This document shows positions 27,568 through 36,037 of a DNA stretch of 64,000 nucleotides, piece by piece. Position 1 is the first letter of the stretch, and each line of letters begins with the position of its first letter. Position numbers and translations under genes: made by a program. The notes beneath the pieces were generated by a model, which saw only the letters and a program-made list of their open reading frames with translations, did no database searches and was not told the origin of the DNA. This DNA comes from Bradyrhizobium nitroreducens (GTDB taxonomy: Bacteria; Pseudomonadota; Alphaproteobacteria; Rhizobiales; Xanthobacteraceae), in the NCBI RefSeq assembly GCF_002776695.1, contig NZ_LFJC01000003.1, forward strand, positions 521,588-585,587, given 5' to 3'.

Positions 27568-28377
27568 ATGCTGGTGGTGGAAGGTCTGACGTGTCGCTTC
27601 GGCGCGAAAGCCGCTGTGGACGACGCTTCGTTTCAAATCTCCCCCGGCGGCTTCGTCGGCGTGATCGGACGGTCCGGCGCCGGCAAGTCGACGCTGCTGC
27701 GGAGCATCAATCGCCTGGTGACGCCGACTGAGGGGCGCATCCTGTTCGACGGCGTCGACGTCACCGGGTTGCGCGGCAGGCAGCTGCGGCAGTGGCGGGC
27801 GCGTTCGGCGATGATCTTCCAGCAGTTCAACCTGGTCGGCCGGCTCGATGTCCTCACCAATGTCCTGATGGGACGGCTCGCGACCATGCCGGCCTGGCGT
27901 TCGCTGTCGCAAGTGTGGCCGGAGCAGGACAAGGCGCTGGCAATGTCGGCGCTCGAACAGTTCGACATCGCCGCGCTCGCGGCCCAGCGTGCCGATCAGC
28001 TCTCCGGTGGCCAGCAGCAGCGCGTCGCGATCGCCCGCGCGCTGGTGCAGCAGCCCGACATCATCCTCGCCGACGAGCCGATCGCCTCGCTCGATCCGCG
28101 CAACACCAAGATCGTGATGGATGCGCTGCTGCGCATCAACAAGCATTTCGGCATCACCGTGCTCTGCAATCTGCACTCGCTGGATCTCGCCCGCTCCTAT
28201 TGCGACCGCCTGATCGGCATGGCGCAGGGGCGCGTGGTGTTCGACGGCGCGCCGGCCGCGCTGACCGACCACGTCGCGCGCGAGCTCTACGATCTCGAAG
28301 CCGCCGACGTCATGGGTGGCGCGCCCGTGCCGGCGCCCGCCGACGTGCCGGCGCTTGGAACGGCCGCGGCCGCCTGA
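27568..28377 (+). CDS. phnC: Phosphonate ABC transporter ATP-binding protein
   Basis: 269 aa, start supported by CTGGAG upstream. Walker [18 protein letters not shown] (residues about 34-42), Q-loop [20 protein letters not shown] signature [15 protein letters not shown] and Walker [13 protein letters not shown] are all intact. The family couples ATP hydrolysis to phosphonate import through PhnE. The C-terminus has an Ala/Pro-rich tail ([17 protein letters not shown]). First gene of phnC-D-E1-E2. Confidence 0.95.
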   Translation: MLVVEGLTCRFGAKAAVDDASFQISPGGFVGVIGRSGAGKSTLLRSINRLVTPTEGRILFDGVDVTGLRGRQLRQWRARSAMIFQQFNLVGRLDVLTNVLMGRLATMPAWRSLSQVWPEQDKALAMSALEQFDIAALAAQRADQLSGGQQQRVAIARALVQQPDIILADEPIASLDPRNTKIVMDALLRINKHFGITVLCNLHSLDLARSYCDRLIGMAQGRVVFDGAPAALTDHVARELYDLEAADVMGGAPVPAPADVPALGTAAAA

Positions 28378-28443
28378 CCTCGCCACACCTGTTTCGTTGC
28401 CAGTTCTTTGCGTCAACCGACCCCAACCGATGAAGAGGGTATC

Positions 28444-29379
28444 ATGATCACTCGCAGACTCATTCTCGCCGGCGCTGCCGCGCTCGCGTTCACGGCCTCC
28501 GCCTCCGCCGAGGACTGGAAGGCCAAATATCCCGAGCTGACCTTTGCGGTCGTTCCGGCCGAGAACGCCTCCGGCGTCACCGAGCGCTGGGCGCCGTTCA
28601 TGAACTATCTCTCCAAGGAATTGGGCGTGAAGGTCACGCTGCGTATCGCCAACGACTACGCCGCCGTGATCGAAGGTCAGCGTGCCGGCAACATCCATAT
28701 CGCCAGCTACGGCTCGGCTTCGTTCGCCCGTGCCCGCCTGACCGGCGTCAAGACCGACGCCTTCGCCAACGACATCAACGCCGACGGCTCCACCGGCTAT
28801 TACTCGGTGTTCTTCGTCAAGGCCGGCAGCGCCTATAAGAAGATCGACGATCTCAAGGGCAAGAACCTCGGCCTGGTTGATCCGAACTCCACCTCCGGCA
28901 ACAACGTGCCGCGCTTCGAGCTCGACAAGATGGGCATCCACGATGCCGAGGGCTATTTCAGCAAGGTCGTCTTCACCGGCAGCCACGAGAACGCGATGCT
29001 GGCCTTGTCGCAAGGAACGGTCGACGTCGCCGCCAACCAGTGGACCACCGACGACGATTCGACGCTGGCGCAGATGCTGACCAAGGGCATGCTGAAGAAT
29101 GCCGACGGCTCGGCGATGAAGAAGGACGACTTCCGCATCATCCACAAGTCGGCACCGATCATCAACGGTCCCTACGCCTACAATTCCGACCTGCCGGATG
29201 ACGCCAAGGCGGCCATCGCCAAGGCCTTCTTCGACGCGCCGGTCAAGGACAAGGCCGCGTTCGACCGCCTCCAGGACGGCCAGAAGAAGGGCTTTAATCA
29301 TGCCACCACCAAGGATTGGGACGGCACGATCGAGCTGATCAAGTTCGTCGACGCGCTACGTAAAAAGAAGGCGTCCTGA
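28444..29379 (+). CDS. phnD: Phosphonate ABC transporter substrate-binding protein
   Basis: 311 aa from ATG 28444, which has GAAGAGGG upstream and gives the signal peptide ITRRLILAGAAALAFTASASA. The mature protein has the PhnD-type sequence LTFAVVPAENASGVTERW, PFMNYLSKELGVKVTLRI and KNLGLVDPNSTSGNNVPRF. It is a periplasmic receptor for alkyl- or aminoalkylphosphonates. It lies 66 bases after phnC and is followed at 29400-29430 by a strong hairpin with a T-rich tail, which may keep its mRNA more abundant than that of the permeases. Confidence 0.95.
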   Translation: MITRRLILAGAAALAFTASASAEDWKAKYPELTFAVVPAENASGVTERWAPFMNYLSKELGVKVTLRIANDYAAVIEGQRAGNIHIASYGSASFARARLTGVKTDAFANDINADGSTGYYSVFFVKAGSAYKKIDDLKGKNLGLVDPNSTSGNNVPRFELDKMGIHDAEGYFSKVVFTGSHENAMLALSQGTVDVAANQWTTDDDSTLAQMLTKGMLKNADGSAMKKDDFRIIHKSAPIINGPYAYNSDLPDDAKAAIAKAFFDAPVKDKAAFDRLQDGQKKGFNHATTKDWDGTIELIKFVDALRKKKAS

Positions 29380-29399
29380 GTATCGGGACGATGGCACTG

Positions 29400-29430
29400 G
29401 AGCCGGGTCGATCGACCCGGCTCTTTCTTT
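29400..29430 (+). terminator. Intra-operon hairpin/terminator between phnD and phnE
   Basis: A perfect 12-bp self-complementary stem (gagccgggtcga / tcgacccggctc, 29400-29423) is followed by tttcttt. It is placed 20 bases after the phnD stop and 21 bases before phnE1. It fits a partial Rho-independent terminator or an mRNA 3'-end stabiliser that raises PhnD relative to the membrane subunits. Confidence 0.75.
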
Positions 29431-29451
29431 GACGGGGCTCATCTTACGCCG

Positions 29452-30336
29452 ATGACGACAGCGGTTTCGATCCTTCCCGAGCAGCAGCTCGCCGTGCTCA
29501 ACGCCGCCTATCGCCAGGCGGTCGCACGCCGGCGATGGCGCCTGCTGTTGGGCATCGGGACCTTCGCCGCGGCGCTGTTGCTCGCCGCGATCGGCGCCGA
29601 AGTGAATCTACGCACGCTGTTCACCTATTTCGGCAACTTCCTGAGCTATTTCGACCGTATCTTCACCCTCGACAGCGGCCAGCGCGTCTGGACCGATGTC
29701 GGCGAGTGGCTATGGGGCTGGCGCAAATGGCTGAAGATGCTGGGCGAGACCCTGCTCATCAGTTATGTCGGTACGCTGATCGGCGCGACCCTCGCATTCT
29801 GCCTGAATTTCTTCGCCGCCGAGAACACCTCGCCCGCGCCCTGGCTGCGATTCGTCGTGCGGCGCCTGCTCGAATTCGCCCGCACCGTTCCCGGCATCGT
29901 CTTCGCGCTGATCTTCGTGATCGCATTCGGGCTCGGGCCGATGGCCGGCGTGCTCGCCATCGCGATCCACTCCACCGGCGCGCTCGGCAAGCTGTTCTCG
30001 GAGATCGTCGAGAATGCCGACATGAAGCCGGTCGAGGGCATCCGCTCGACCGGCGCAAGCTGGCTGTCCTGCATGCGCTTCGCGGTGGTGCCGCAGGTGA
30101 CCGCGGGCTATGCCAGCTACGCGCTGCTGCGCTTCGAGATCAATGTCCGCGAAGCCTCCGTGATGGGCTTCGTCGGTGCCGGCGGTATCGGCCAGGAGCT
30201 CGTCGTCGCCATCCGCAAATTCTACTATTCGGACGTCAGCGCCATCCTGCTCACCATCATCGTCACGGTCTTCATCATCGATATCACCACCGGCTGGCTG
30301 CGCGGCCGCCTGTTCGGCAAGGAGGCGCGGACGTGA
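29452..30336 (+). CDS. phnE: Phosphonate ABC transporter permease 1
   Basis: 294 aa. About six transmembrane helices (LLLGIGTFAAALLLAAIG, LLISYVGTLIGATLAFCLNF, TVPGIVFALIFVIAFGLGPMAGVLAIAI and others). The permease EAA-type loop is EIVENADMKPVEGIRSTGASWLSCMRFAVVPQV, where PhnC docks. It forms the inner-membrane channel with the following PhnE copy. Its stop codon overlaps the GTG start of that gene. Confidence 0.93.
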   Translation: MTTAVSILPEQQLAVLNAAYRQAVARRRWRLLLGIGTFAAALLLAAIGAEVNLRTLFTYFGNFLSYFDRIFTLDSGQRVWTDVGEWLWGWRKWLKMLGETLLISYVGTLIGATLAFCLNFFAAENTSPAPWLRFVVRRLLEFARTVPGIVFALIFVIAFGLGPMAGVLAIAIHSTGALGKLFSEIVENADMKPVEGIRSTGASWLSCMRFAVVPQVTAGYASYALLRFEINVREASVMGFVGAGGIGQELVVAIRKFYYSDVSAILLTIIVTVFIIDITTGWLRGRLFGKEART

Positions 30337-31178
30337 CGCCGCAGGAGGTCGATACGCGAGCGCTTCGCGCACGCTACCCCGATGTGTTCGACCGGCCGGC
30401 CTCGGCGCGGCTCGCCATGCCCGCGATGATCGTCGCGGCATTCGCGGTCCTCGTTTACGGCCTCGTCGATCTCGACTTCTCGCCGTCGCGCTTCCTCGCA
30501 GGCCTCAGCCAGCTCGGCTGGATCTCGTTGATGATGATCCCGCCTGATCCCGGCTCCTCGCTGCCGGTCTATCTGAAGGCGCTGGGCGAGACGCTCTCGA
30601 TCGCGCTGCTCGGGACGACGCTCGCCGCATTCTTCGCGCTGCCGGTCAGTCTGCTGGCGGCGCGCAACATCGTGCCGTCGAACATCCTGCGCTTCCCGGT
30701 GCGCCGCTTCCTCGATTCGATCCGCGGCGTCGACACGCTGATCTGGGCGCTGGTGTGGATCAACGTCGTCGGGCTCGGCCCGTTCGCCGGCGTCCTCGCC
30801 ATCGCGGTGTCGGATTTCGGCGCCTTCGGAAAACTGTTCTCGGAGGCGATCGAGGGCGCCGACCAGAAGCAGGTCGAAGGCATCCGCGCCTCCGGCGGCA
30901 GCAAGCTGCACGAGATCCGTTTTGGTCTCCTGCCGCAGGTGCTGCCCGTGATCGCCGGCCAGGTGCTCTACTTCATCGAGTCCAACACCCGTTCCGCCAC
31001 CATCATCGGAATCGTCGGCGCCGGCGGCATCGGCCTGCAGCTCGCCGAGCAGATCCGCGTGCTGGAATGGCAGAAGGTGTCGTTCCTGATCCTGATGATC
31101 CTGGTTGCGGTCGCCGCGATCGATTTCATCTCGGGCAAGCTGCGCTTTGCGATCATCGGGCGCAGGGCGGTGGCCTGA
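30333..31178 (+). CDS. phnE: Phosphonate ABC transporter permease 2 (GTG start)
   Basis: 281 aa. The GTG at 30333 is chosen because it overlaps the TGA of the first permease (GTGA) and has GGAGG upstream; a frame reaching further upstream lies inside the first permease. The EAA-type loop is EAIEGADQKQVEGIRASGGSKLHEIRFGLLPQV, followed by IGIVGAGGIGLQLAEQIRVLEWQKVSFL. Paralogous to the preceding gene. Two PhnE subunits usually form a heterodimeric pore in rhizobial phn transporters. Confidence 0.92.
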   Translation: MTPQEVDTRALRARYPDVFDRPASARLAMPAMIVAAFAVLVYGLVDLDFSPSRFLAGLSQLGWISLMMIPPDPGSSLPVYLKALGETLSIALLGTTLAAFFALPVSLLAARNIVPSNILRFPVRRFLDSIRGVDTLIWALVWINVVGLGPFAGVLAIAVSDFGAFGKLFSEAIEGADQKQVEGIRASGGSKLHEIRFGLLPQVLPVIAGQVLYFIESNTRSATIIGIVGAGGIGLQLAEQIRVLEWQKVSFLILMILVAVAAIDFISGKLRFAIIGRRAVA

Positions 31179-31189
31179 TCGCAGGTGCC

Positions 31190-31279
31190 GTAGGGTAGGC
31201 AAAGCGAAGCGTGCTCACCACCTTTAGCGATGGAGAAAGATCGTGGGCACGGCGCAAGTGCGCCTTTGCTCACCCTACG
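31190..31279. repeat. Dispersed palindromic intergenic repeat, family A, copy 2
   Basis: Begins gtagggtaggcaaagcgaag and ends gcctttgctcaccctac, forming an imperfect long inverted repeat. It lies between the convergent ends of phnE2 and phnF. It is closely related to the copy at 24711-24800. Confidence 0.8.
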
Positions 31280-31311
31280 AGTCCGGCTTTGTGGAGGGAG
31301 CATAGCGCTCC

Positions 31312-32040
31312 CTACGACTCCACCAGAAACTCCACCCGCTCCGCGGCAAACCGCGAGTGCTTGGTCATCAGCGGCTTGCCCTCGAGATCGTGGTCGGTGG
31401 CATCGACCACCAGGATCGGCCGGCCCAGCGCCAGATCGAGCCGGGCCGCGTCGGTGGCGTCGACGATCCCGGCGGTGATCCGGGTCGCGCCCCGGCGATA
31501 GTCGCGCACGCCATAATGTGCCAGCAGTTTCGTCATCGAGCGCGTCGCTGCGAACACCGCCCCAGCATTCGGAAACAGCTCGGCCGACAGCCAGGTGGTC
31601 GAGACGCAGATCGGCGTGCGGTCGGCGAGGCGAATCGCCTCGATCCGCACCAGCGGCGCACCGGCCTTCAATCCCAGCTCCCGCGCCAGCTCCCGCGTGG
31701 CGACGTCCTCGGAGGCCTCGATCAGCTGGCCGCGCGGCTCGCGCCCGCCGGCGCCGACGATCTCGGAGAAACGCGTGCGCGAGCGCAGGGGATAGGCGAG
31801 CTTCTGCGCCTCGACATAGGTGCCGCTGCCGCGCTCGGCCCGCACCAGGCCGCGTTCGGCAAGCGCCGCCAGCGCGCGCCGCACGGTGTGGCGGTTGACG
31901 CGATAGGTTTCGGCGATCTCCATCTCGCCCGGCAATTTGTCGCCGGCCGCAAAGCGCCCGTCGGCGATGCCGCGCTCGATGCCGTCGGCAACGAGGCGCC
32001 ATAGCGCGACGCCCGACGAGGCAGTGTCTTGCATGCTCAT
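31312..32040 (-). CDS. phnF: Phosphonate-operon GntR-family regulator PhnF
   Basis: 242 aa. N-terminal GntR winged helix (residues 12-78: LWRLVADGIERGIADGRFAAGDKLPGEME in part, RVNRHTVRRALAALAERGLV) and C-terminal UTRA/chorismate-lyase-like ligand domain (85-238), the HutC/PhnF subfamily architecture. It is divergent from phnG-N. A 28-bp palindrome of the PhnF type (gttgtctat / atagacaac core) lies in the shared promoter at 32105-32132, so it most likely represses the C-P lyase operon. Confidence 0.9.
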   Translation of the reverse strand: MSMQDTASSGVALWRLVADGIERGIADGRFAAGDKLPGEMEIAETYRVNRHTVRRALAALAERGLVRAERGSGTYVEAQKLAYPLRSRTRFSEIVGAGGREPRGQLIEASEDVATRELARELGLKAGAPLVRIEAIRLADRTPICVSTTWLSAELFPNAGAVFAATRSMTKLLAHYGVRDYRRGATRITAGIVDATDAARLDLALGRPILVVDATDHDLEGKPLMTKHSRFAAERVEFLVES

Positions 32041-32073
32041 ATCGCCGGTCAGCCTAGCCCAGAAATCACGCCT

Positions 32074-32091
32074 TTGTCACGAAACAGTCAT
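32074..32091 (+). promoter_or_regulatory. PHO-box-like site in the phnF/phnG divergent promoter
   Basis: TTGTCAC, four bases, CAGTCAT: matches to the CTGTCAT half-site are 5/7 and 6/7, with the correct 11-bp period. It lies 78-95 bases upstream of the phnG start and immediately left of the PhnF-type palindrome, which suggests joint PhoB activation and PhnF repression. Confidence 0.6.
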
Positions 32092-32104
32092 GGCGCTCTC
32101 GTAT

Positions 32105-32132
32105 GAAGTTGTCTATTATCATAGACAACTTC
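32105..32132 (+). promoter_or_regulatory. 28-bp PhnF-type operator palindrome
   Basis: A perfect 12-bp inverted repeat (gaagttgtctat and atagacaacttc) with a 4-base spacer lies 37 bases upstream of the chosen phnG start and 65 bases from phnF. The TCTAT/ATAGA core is characteristic of GntR-HutC/PhnF operators. Confidence 0.8.
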
Positions 32133-32168
32133 GATGCGGCAAGTTCTGTCAGAGGTTCGGTGGATCGG

Positions 32169-32624
32169 GTGACCCAGCACAACAACCAGCAAGCCCAGCG
32201 CAAGGCCGCGATGGCCGTGCTGGCGCACGCGGAGGCGGGCGAGATCGCCGCCCGTCTCCGCGACTTCTCTCTTCCGGCCCATCAGGATCTGCGCGCGCCG
32301 GAAAACGGCCTCGTCATGCTGCGCGGCCGGGTCGGCGGCGACGGCGCGCCGTTCAACCTCGGCGAAGCCACGGTGTCGCGCGCGGCGGTGCGGCTTGCCA
32401 GCGGCGAGGTCGGCTTCGGCTACACGCTCGGGCGCGACGGCGAGAAGGCGCGGCTGATCGCGCTGTGCGATGCGCTGGTGCAGTCCCGGGATTTCGGTGG
32501 AGCGGTGGAGCGGGACGTAATCGCGCCGTTGCGCGAGCAGCTTATGATTCGCCGCGAGCAGGCGGCGGCCGAGACCGCTGCCACGAAGGTTGATTTCTAC
32601 ACCATGGTGCGTGGTGAGGGGTGA
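32169..32624 (+). CDS. phnG: C-P lyase core subunit PhnG
   Basis: 151 aa from GTG 32169, chosen because the only upstream ATG (32103) lies within the operator palindrome; GGTGGA precedes the GTG and the length fits the family (about 150 aa). Conserved blocks are RKAAMAVLAHAEAGEIAARL, LRAPENGLVMLRGRVGGDGAPFNLGEATV and GEVGFGYTLGRDGEKARLIALCDAL. PhnG is a structural and catalytic part of the PhnG2H2I2J2 core that builds and cleaves the ribose 1-phosphonate intermediate. Confidence 0.92.
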   Translation: MTQHNNQQAQRKAAMAVLAHAEAGEIAARLRDFSLPAHQDLRAPENGLVMLRGRVGGDGAPFNLGEATVSRAAVRLASGEVGFGYTLGRDGEKARLIALCDALVQSRDFGGAVERDVIAPLREQLMIRREQAAAETAATKVDFYTMVRGEG

Positions 32625-32628
32625 GGTC

Positions 32629-33237
32629 ATGACCACGATTGCGGAACTGCCGCCGGGTTTCGCCGACAAGGTGCTGTCGGCGCAGTCGACCTTTCGCTCG
32701 GTGATGGACGCGATGGCGCGGCCCGGCTCGGTCCAGCGCATCGTGCCGGGAGCGGGGGCACCCGGGGCGATGATGCGCGGTACCGCCGCGATCGCGCTGA
32801 CGCTGTTCGACCACGACACGCCGCTCTGGCTCGATGCGCGGATGGCGGAAGGGCCGGACGTGTTGAAATGGCTCAAGTTCCACACCGGCGCGCCGGTGGT
32901 GCAGGATTCGTCCATCGCGAGCTTTGCGCTGATCGGCGACGGCGCCGCGCTGCCGGCGCTGGAGCGTTTCGCGCTCGGCAGCAGCGAATATCCGGACCGT
33001 TCGACCACGTTGATCCTCCAGGTCGAGAGTCTCGAATCGGGCCGCCCCTTCGAGCTGCGCGGCCCGGGCATCGACGGCACTGCGATGCTCCAGGCGTCGA
33101 TCAAGCCGTTCGATCTGTTCGAGCGCCTGCATCTCAACGAGGCGCTGTTTCCGCGCGGCATCGACGTGGTGCTGGTCGCCGATGACGCCGTGGTCGCGAT
33201 CCCCCGCACCACGCGCGTCGTGAGCAAGGGAAGCTGA
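32629..33237 (+). CDS. phnH: C-P lyase core subunit PhnH
   Basis: 202 aa from ATG 32629 (GAGG upstream), 4 bases after phnG. Typical N-terminus LPPGFADKVLSAQSTFRSVMDAMARPG and C-terminal GLHLNEALFPRGIDVVLVADD-like block (ERLHLNEALFPRGIDVV). It forms part of the PhnGHIJ core; by itself it has a pseudo-PLP-transferase fold without cofactor in studied relatives. Confidence 0.92.
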   Translation: MTTIAELPPGFADKVLSAQSTFRSVMDAMARPGSVQRIVPGAGAPGAMMRGTAAIALTLFDHDTPLWLDARMAEGPDVLKWLKFHTGAPVVQDSSIASFALIGDGAALPALERFALGSSEYPDRSTTLILQVESLESGRPFELRGPGIDGTAMLQASIKPFDLFERLHLNEALFPRGIDVVLVADDAVVAIPRTTRVVSKGS

Positions 33238-33240
33238 AGC

Positions 33241-34344
33241 ATGTATGTCGCAGTCAAGGGCGGCGAACGCGCCATCGAGAACGCCCATCGCCTGCTCGCC
33301 CACAAGCGGCGCGGCGACCAGAGCGTTCCGGAAGTCACGCTCGACCAGATCTCGGAGCAGCTCGGTCTTGCCGTCGATCGCGTCATGAGCGAGGGATCGC
33401 TCTATGATCGCGAGCTCGCGGCGCTCGCGATCAAGCAGGCGCGCGGCGACCTGATCGAGGCGATCTTCCTGGTGCGTGCCTTCCGCGCCACGCTGCCGCG
33501 TTTCGGCGCCAGCGAGCCGGTCGACACCGGCGCGATGCGGGTGCGGCGGCGGGTGTCCTCGACCTTCAAGGACATTCCGGGCGGCCAGATCCTCGGCCCC
33601 ACCTTCGACTATACCCATCGCCTGCTCGATCCCGCGCTGGCGCAAGGTTTTGTGCCGGAGATGCCGGCAACGGCTGATTCATCCACCGCACCGACACCGC
33701 GCGTGACGGACATTCTCGGCCGCGACGGATTGATCGAATCCTCGCCACAGGCCGAGGACGGCGCCAGCGTCGGCGACCTCACCCGCGAGCCGTTGAATTT
33801 CCCCGCCGACCGCGATCTGCGCCTGCAAAACCTCGCGCGCGGCGACGAGGGCTTCCTGCTGGCGATGGGCTATTCCACCCAGCGCGGCTATGGCCGCAAT
33901 CATCCCTTCGCCGGCGAGATCCGCTTTGGTGAGGTCGAGGTGGAATTCTCGGCCGAAGACGTCGGCTTCGCGGTGCCGCTCGGCGCCATCGAGCTGACCG
34001 AGTGCCAGATGGTCAACCAGTTCAAGGGCTCGGCGACCGAAGCGCCGTGCTTCACCCGCGGCTATGGCCTCGCCTTCGGCCAAAGCGAGCGCAAGACCAT
34101 GTCGATGGCCCTGGTCGATCGCGCGCTGCGCGCTCGCGAACTCGGTGAAGAGGCACTCGCGCCCGCGCAAGATGAAGAATTCGTGATGTCGCATTCGGAC
34201 AATGTCCAGGCGACCGGCTTCGTCGAGCACCTGAAGCTGCCGCACTATGTCGACTTCCAGTCCGAGCTCGGCCTGCTGCGCAAGCTGCGCAAGGAATTTG
34301 CCGAGGCCAATGCGCCTGACGCCATGAAGGAAGCCGCGGAATGA
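33241..34344 (+). CDS. phnI: C-P lyase core subunit PhnI (nucleosidase)
   Basis: 367 aa, 3 bases after phnH. N-terminal YVAVKGGERAIENAHRLLAHKRRGD and central YTHRLLDPALAQGFVPEMP are hallmark PhnI sequences. PhnI, with PhnG, H and L, displaces adenine from ATP with phosphonate to give ribose 1-phosphonate 5-triphosphate. The C-terminus (MSHSDNVQATGFVEHLKLPHYVDFQ) is conserved. Its stop overlaps the phnJ start (ATGA), so the two are translationally coupled. Confidence 0.94.
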   Translation: MYVAVKGGERAIENAHRLLAHKRRGDQSVPEVTLDQISEQLGLAVDRVMSEGSLYDRELAALAIKQARGDLIEAIFLVRAFRATLPRFGASEPVDTGAMRVRRRVSSTFKDIPGGQILGPTFDYTHRLLDPALAQGFVPEMPATADSSTAPTPRVTDILGRDGLIESSPQAEDGASVGDLTREPLNFPADRDLRLQNLARGDEGFLLAMGYSTQRGYGRNHPFAGEIRFGEVEVEFSAEDVGFAVPLGAIELTECQMVNQFKGSATEAPCFTRGYGLAFGQSERKTMSMALVDRALRARELGEEALAPAQDEEFVMSHSDNVQATGFVEHLKLPHYVDFQSELGLLRKLRKEFAEANAPDAMKEAAE

Positions 34345-35237
34345 ACGCGCCCGCCTACAACTTTGCCTATCTCGACGAGCAGACCAAGCGGATGATCCGG
34401 CGCGCGATCCTGAAGGCGATCGCGATCCCCGGCTATCAGGTGCCGTTCGCCAGCCGCGAAATGCCGATGCCCTATGGCTGGGGCACCGGCGGCGTGCAGG
34501 TGACCGCGGCGATCCTTGGGCCGCAGGACGTGCTGAAGGTGATCGACCAGGGCTCCGACGACACCACCAACGCGATCTCGATCCGAAAGTTCTTCGCCAA
34601 GACCGCGGGCGTTGCCACCACGACCGCGACGGAGGAGGCGACGGTGATCCAGACCCGCCATCGCATCCCCGAGGCGGCGCTCAACGAGAGCCAGGTGCTG
34701 GTCTATCAGGTGCCGATCCCGGAGCCGCTGCGCTTTCTCGAGCCGCGGGAGACCGAGACGCGGCGCATGCATGCGCTCGCCGAATACGGCCTGATGCACG
34801 TCAAGCTCTACGAGGACATCGCCCGCTTCGGTCACATCGCGACCGCCTACGCCTATCCGGTGAAGGTGAACGCACGCTATGTGATGGACCCGTCGCCGAC
34901 GCCGAAATTCGACAATCCCAAGATGGACAATTGCCCTGCGCTGCAGCTGTTCGGCGCCGGGCGCGAGAAGCGCATCTACGCGATCCCGCCCTACACGCAG
35001 GTGGTGTCGCTCGATTTCGAGGATCACCCGTTCGAGCCCTATCGCTTCAACGCGCCCTGCGCGCTGTGCGCGGCGGAAAATTCCTATCTCGACGAGATCG
35101 TCACCGACGACAAGGGCGGTCGCATGTTCGTCTGTTCCGACACCGACTATTGCGAGGGACGTCAGGCCGCCGGCCACCACGGCAGCCTCAGTGCTGCGCC
35201 CTACAAGGAGAAGGCGCAGGAGGCGTCGAATGGCTGA
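34341..35237 (+). CDS. phnJ: C-P lyase radical SAM subunit PhnJ
   Basis: 298 aa. The iron-sulfur/SAM cysteine motif CX2CX21CX5C is intact: C240, C243, C265 and C271, one residue earlier than the E. coli numbering I recall (241, 244, 266, 272). PhnJ generates a thiyl radical that breaks the C-P bond of ribose 1-phosphonate 5-phosphate, releasing alkane and a cyclic phosphate. N-terminal YNFAYLDEQTKRMIRRAILKA and RFGHIATAYAYPVKVN are typical. It overlaps phnI by 4 bases and phnK by 8. Confidence 0.96.
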   Translation: MNAPAYNFAYLDEQTKRMIRRAILKAIAIPGYQVPFASREMPMPYGWGTGGVQVTAAILGPQDVLKVIDQGSDDTTNAISIRKFFAKTAGVATTTATEEATVIQTRHRIPEAALNESQVLVYQVPIPEPLRFLEPRETETRRMHALAEYGLMHVKLYEDIARFGHIATAYAYPVKVNARYVMDPSPTPKFDNPKMDNCPALQLFGAGREKRIYAIPPYTQVVSLDFEDHPFEPYRFNAPCALCAAENSYLDEIVTDDKGGRMFVCSDTDYCEGRQAAGHHGSLSAAPYKEKAQEASNG

Positions 35238-36027
35238 CCAAGTCCTGCTCGACAACGACGAACCGCTGCTGGTCGCAGAATCCCTCAGCAAGTCCTTCGG
35301 CCGCATCGCCGCGTGCCGCGACGTGTCGTTCTCGCTCTATCCCGGCGAGGTGCTGGCGATCGTCGGCGAGTCCGGCTCGGGCAAGTCGACGCTGCTCCAG
35401 CTCCTGTCGGGTCAGCTCGCCGCCAGTGCGGGCCACGTGTCCTACCGCATGCGTGACGGTGTCGCGCGCGATCTCGCCACCCTGGGCGAGGCCGAGCGGC
35501 GTTTCCTGTTCCGCACCGATTGGGGGTTTGTGCATCAGGACCCCGCCCAGGGCCTGCGCATGGCGGTCTCGGCCGGCGCCAATGTCGGCGAGCGCCTGAT
35601 GGCGGTGGGGTGGAATCACTATGGCCGCATCCGCGACACCGCGTCCGACTGGCTCACCCGCGTCGAGATCGACACCGCGCGCATCGACGATGCGCCGCGC
35701 ACCTATTCCGGCGGCATGCGCCAGCGGCTCCAGATCGCCCGCAATCTCGTTACAGAGCCGCGGCTGGTGTTCATGGACGAGCCGACCGGCGGCCTCGATG
35801 TCTCCGTGCAGGCGCGCCTGCTCGACCTGCTGCGCGGCCTCGTCGCCGAGCTGCACCTCGCCGTCATCATCGTCACCCACGACCTCGCGGTGGCGCGCCT
35901 GTTGTCGCACCGGGTGATGGTGATGAAGGGCGGCCGCGTCATCGAGACCGGTCTCACCGACCAGGTTCTCGACGATCCGCGCGAGCCCTATACCCAGCTC
36001 CTCGTCTCCTCGATTCTGCCGCCATGA
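35230..36027 (+). CDS. phnK: C-P lyase system ATP-binding protein PhnK
   Basis: 265 aa from ATG 35230, overlapping the end of phnJ by 8 bases; an upstream in-frame extension is Arg-rich and lies inside phnJ. Walker A GESGSGKSTLLQLL, signature YSGGMRQRLQIARNL, Walker B RLVFMDEPTGGLDVSVQ and switch His VTHDLAVARLL are all present. PhnK binds the PhnGHIJ core as an ABC-type ATPase and is needed for turnover in vivo; it is not a transporter subunit. Confidence 0.94.
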   Translation: MADQVLLDNDEPLLVAESLSKSFGRIAACRDVSFSLYPGEVLAIVGESGSGKSTLLQLLSGQLAASAGHVSYRMRDGVARDLATLGEAERRFLFRTDWGFVHQDPAQGLRMAVSAGANVGERLMAVGWNHYGRIRDTASDWLTRVEIDTARIDDAPRTYSGGMRQRLQIARNLVTEPRLVFMDEPTGGLDVSVQARLLDLLRGLVAELHLAVIIVTHDLAVARLLSHRVMVMKGGRVIETGLTDQVLDDPREPYTQLLVSSILPP

Positions 36028-36037
36028 ACTTTACAAG

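Noticed and set aside
27334..29301. 655-codon open frame on the minus strand across phnC and phnD
   Set aside because: It is antisense to two unmistakable transporter genes, is dominated by Gly, Arg, Val and His typical of GC-rich shadow frames, and has no domain or ribosome binding site.
29535..30332. A 5' extension giving a fusion of the second phosphonate permease to upstream sequence
   Set aside because: That part of the frame runs inside the first permease in another frame and encodes an Arg/His-rich, membrane-free peptide. The GTG at 30333 gives a normal-length permease.
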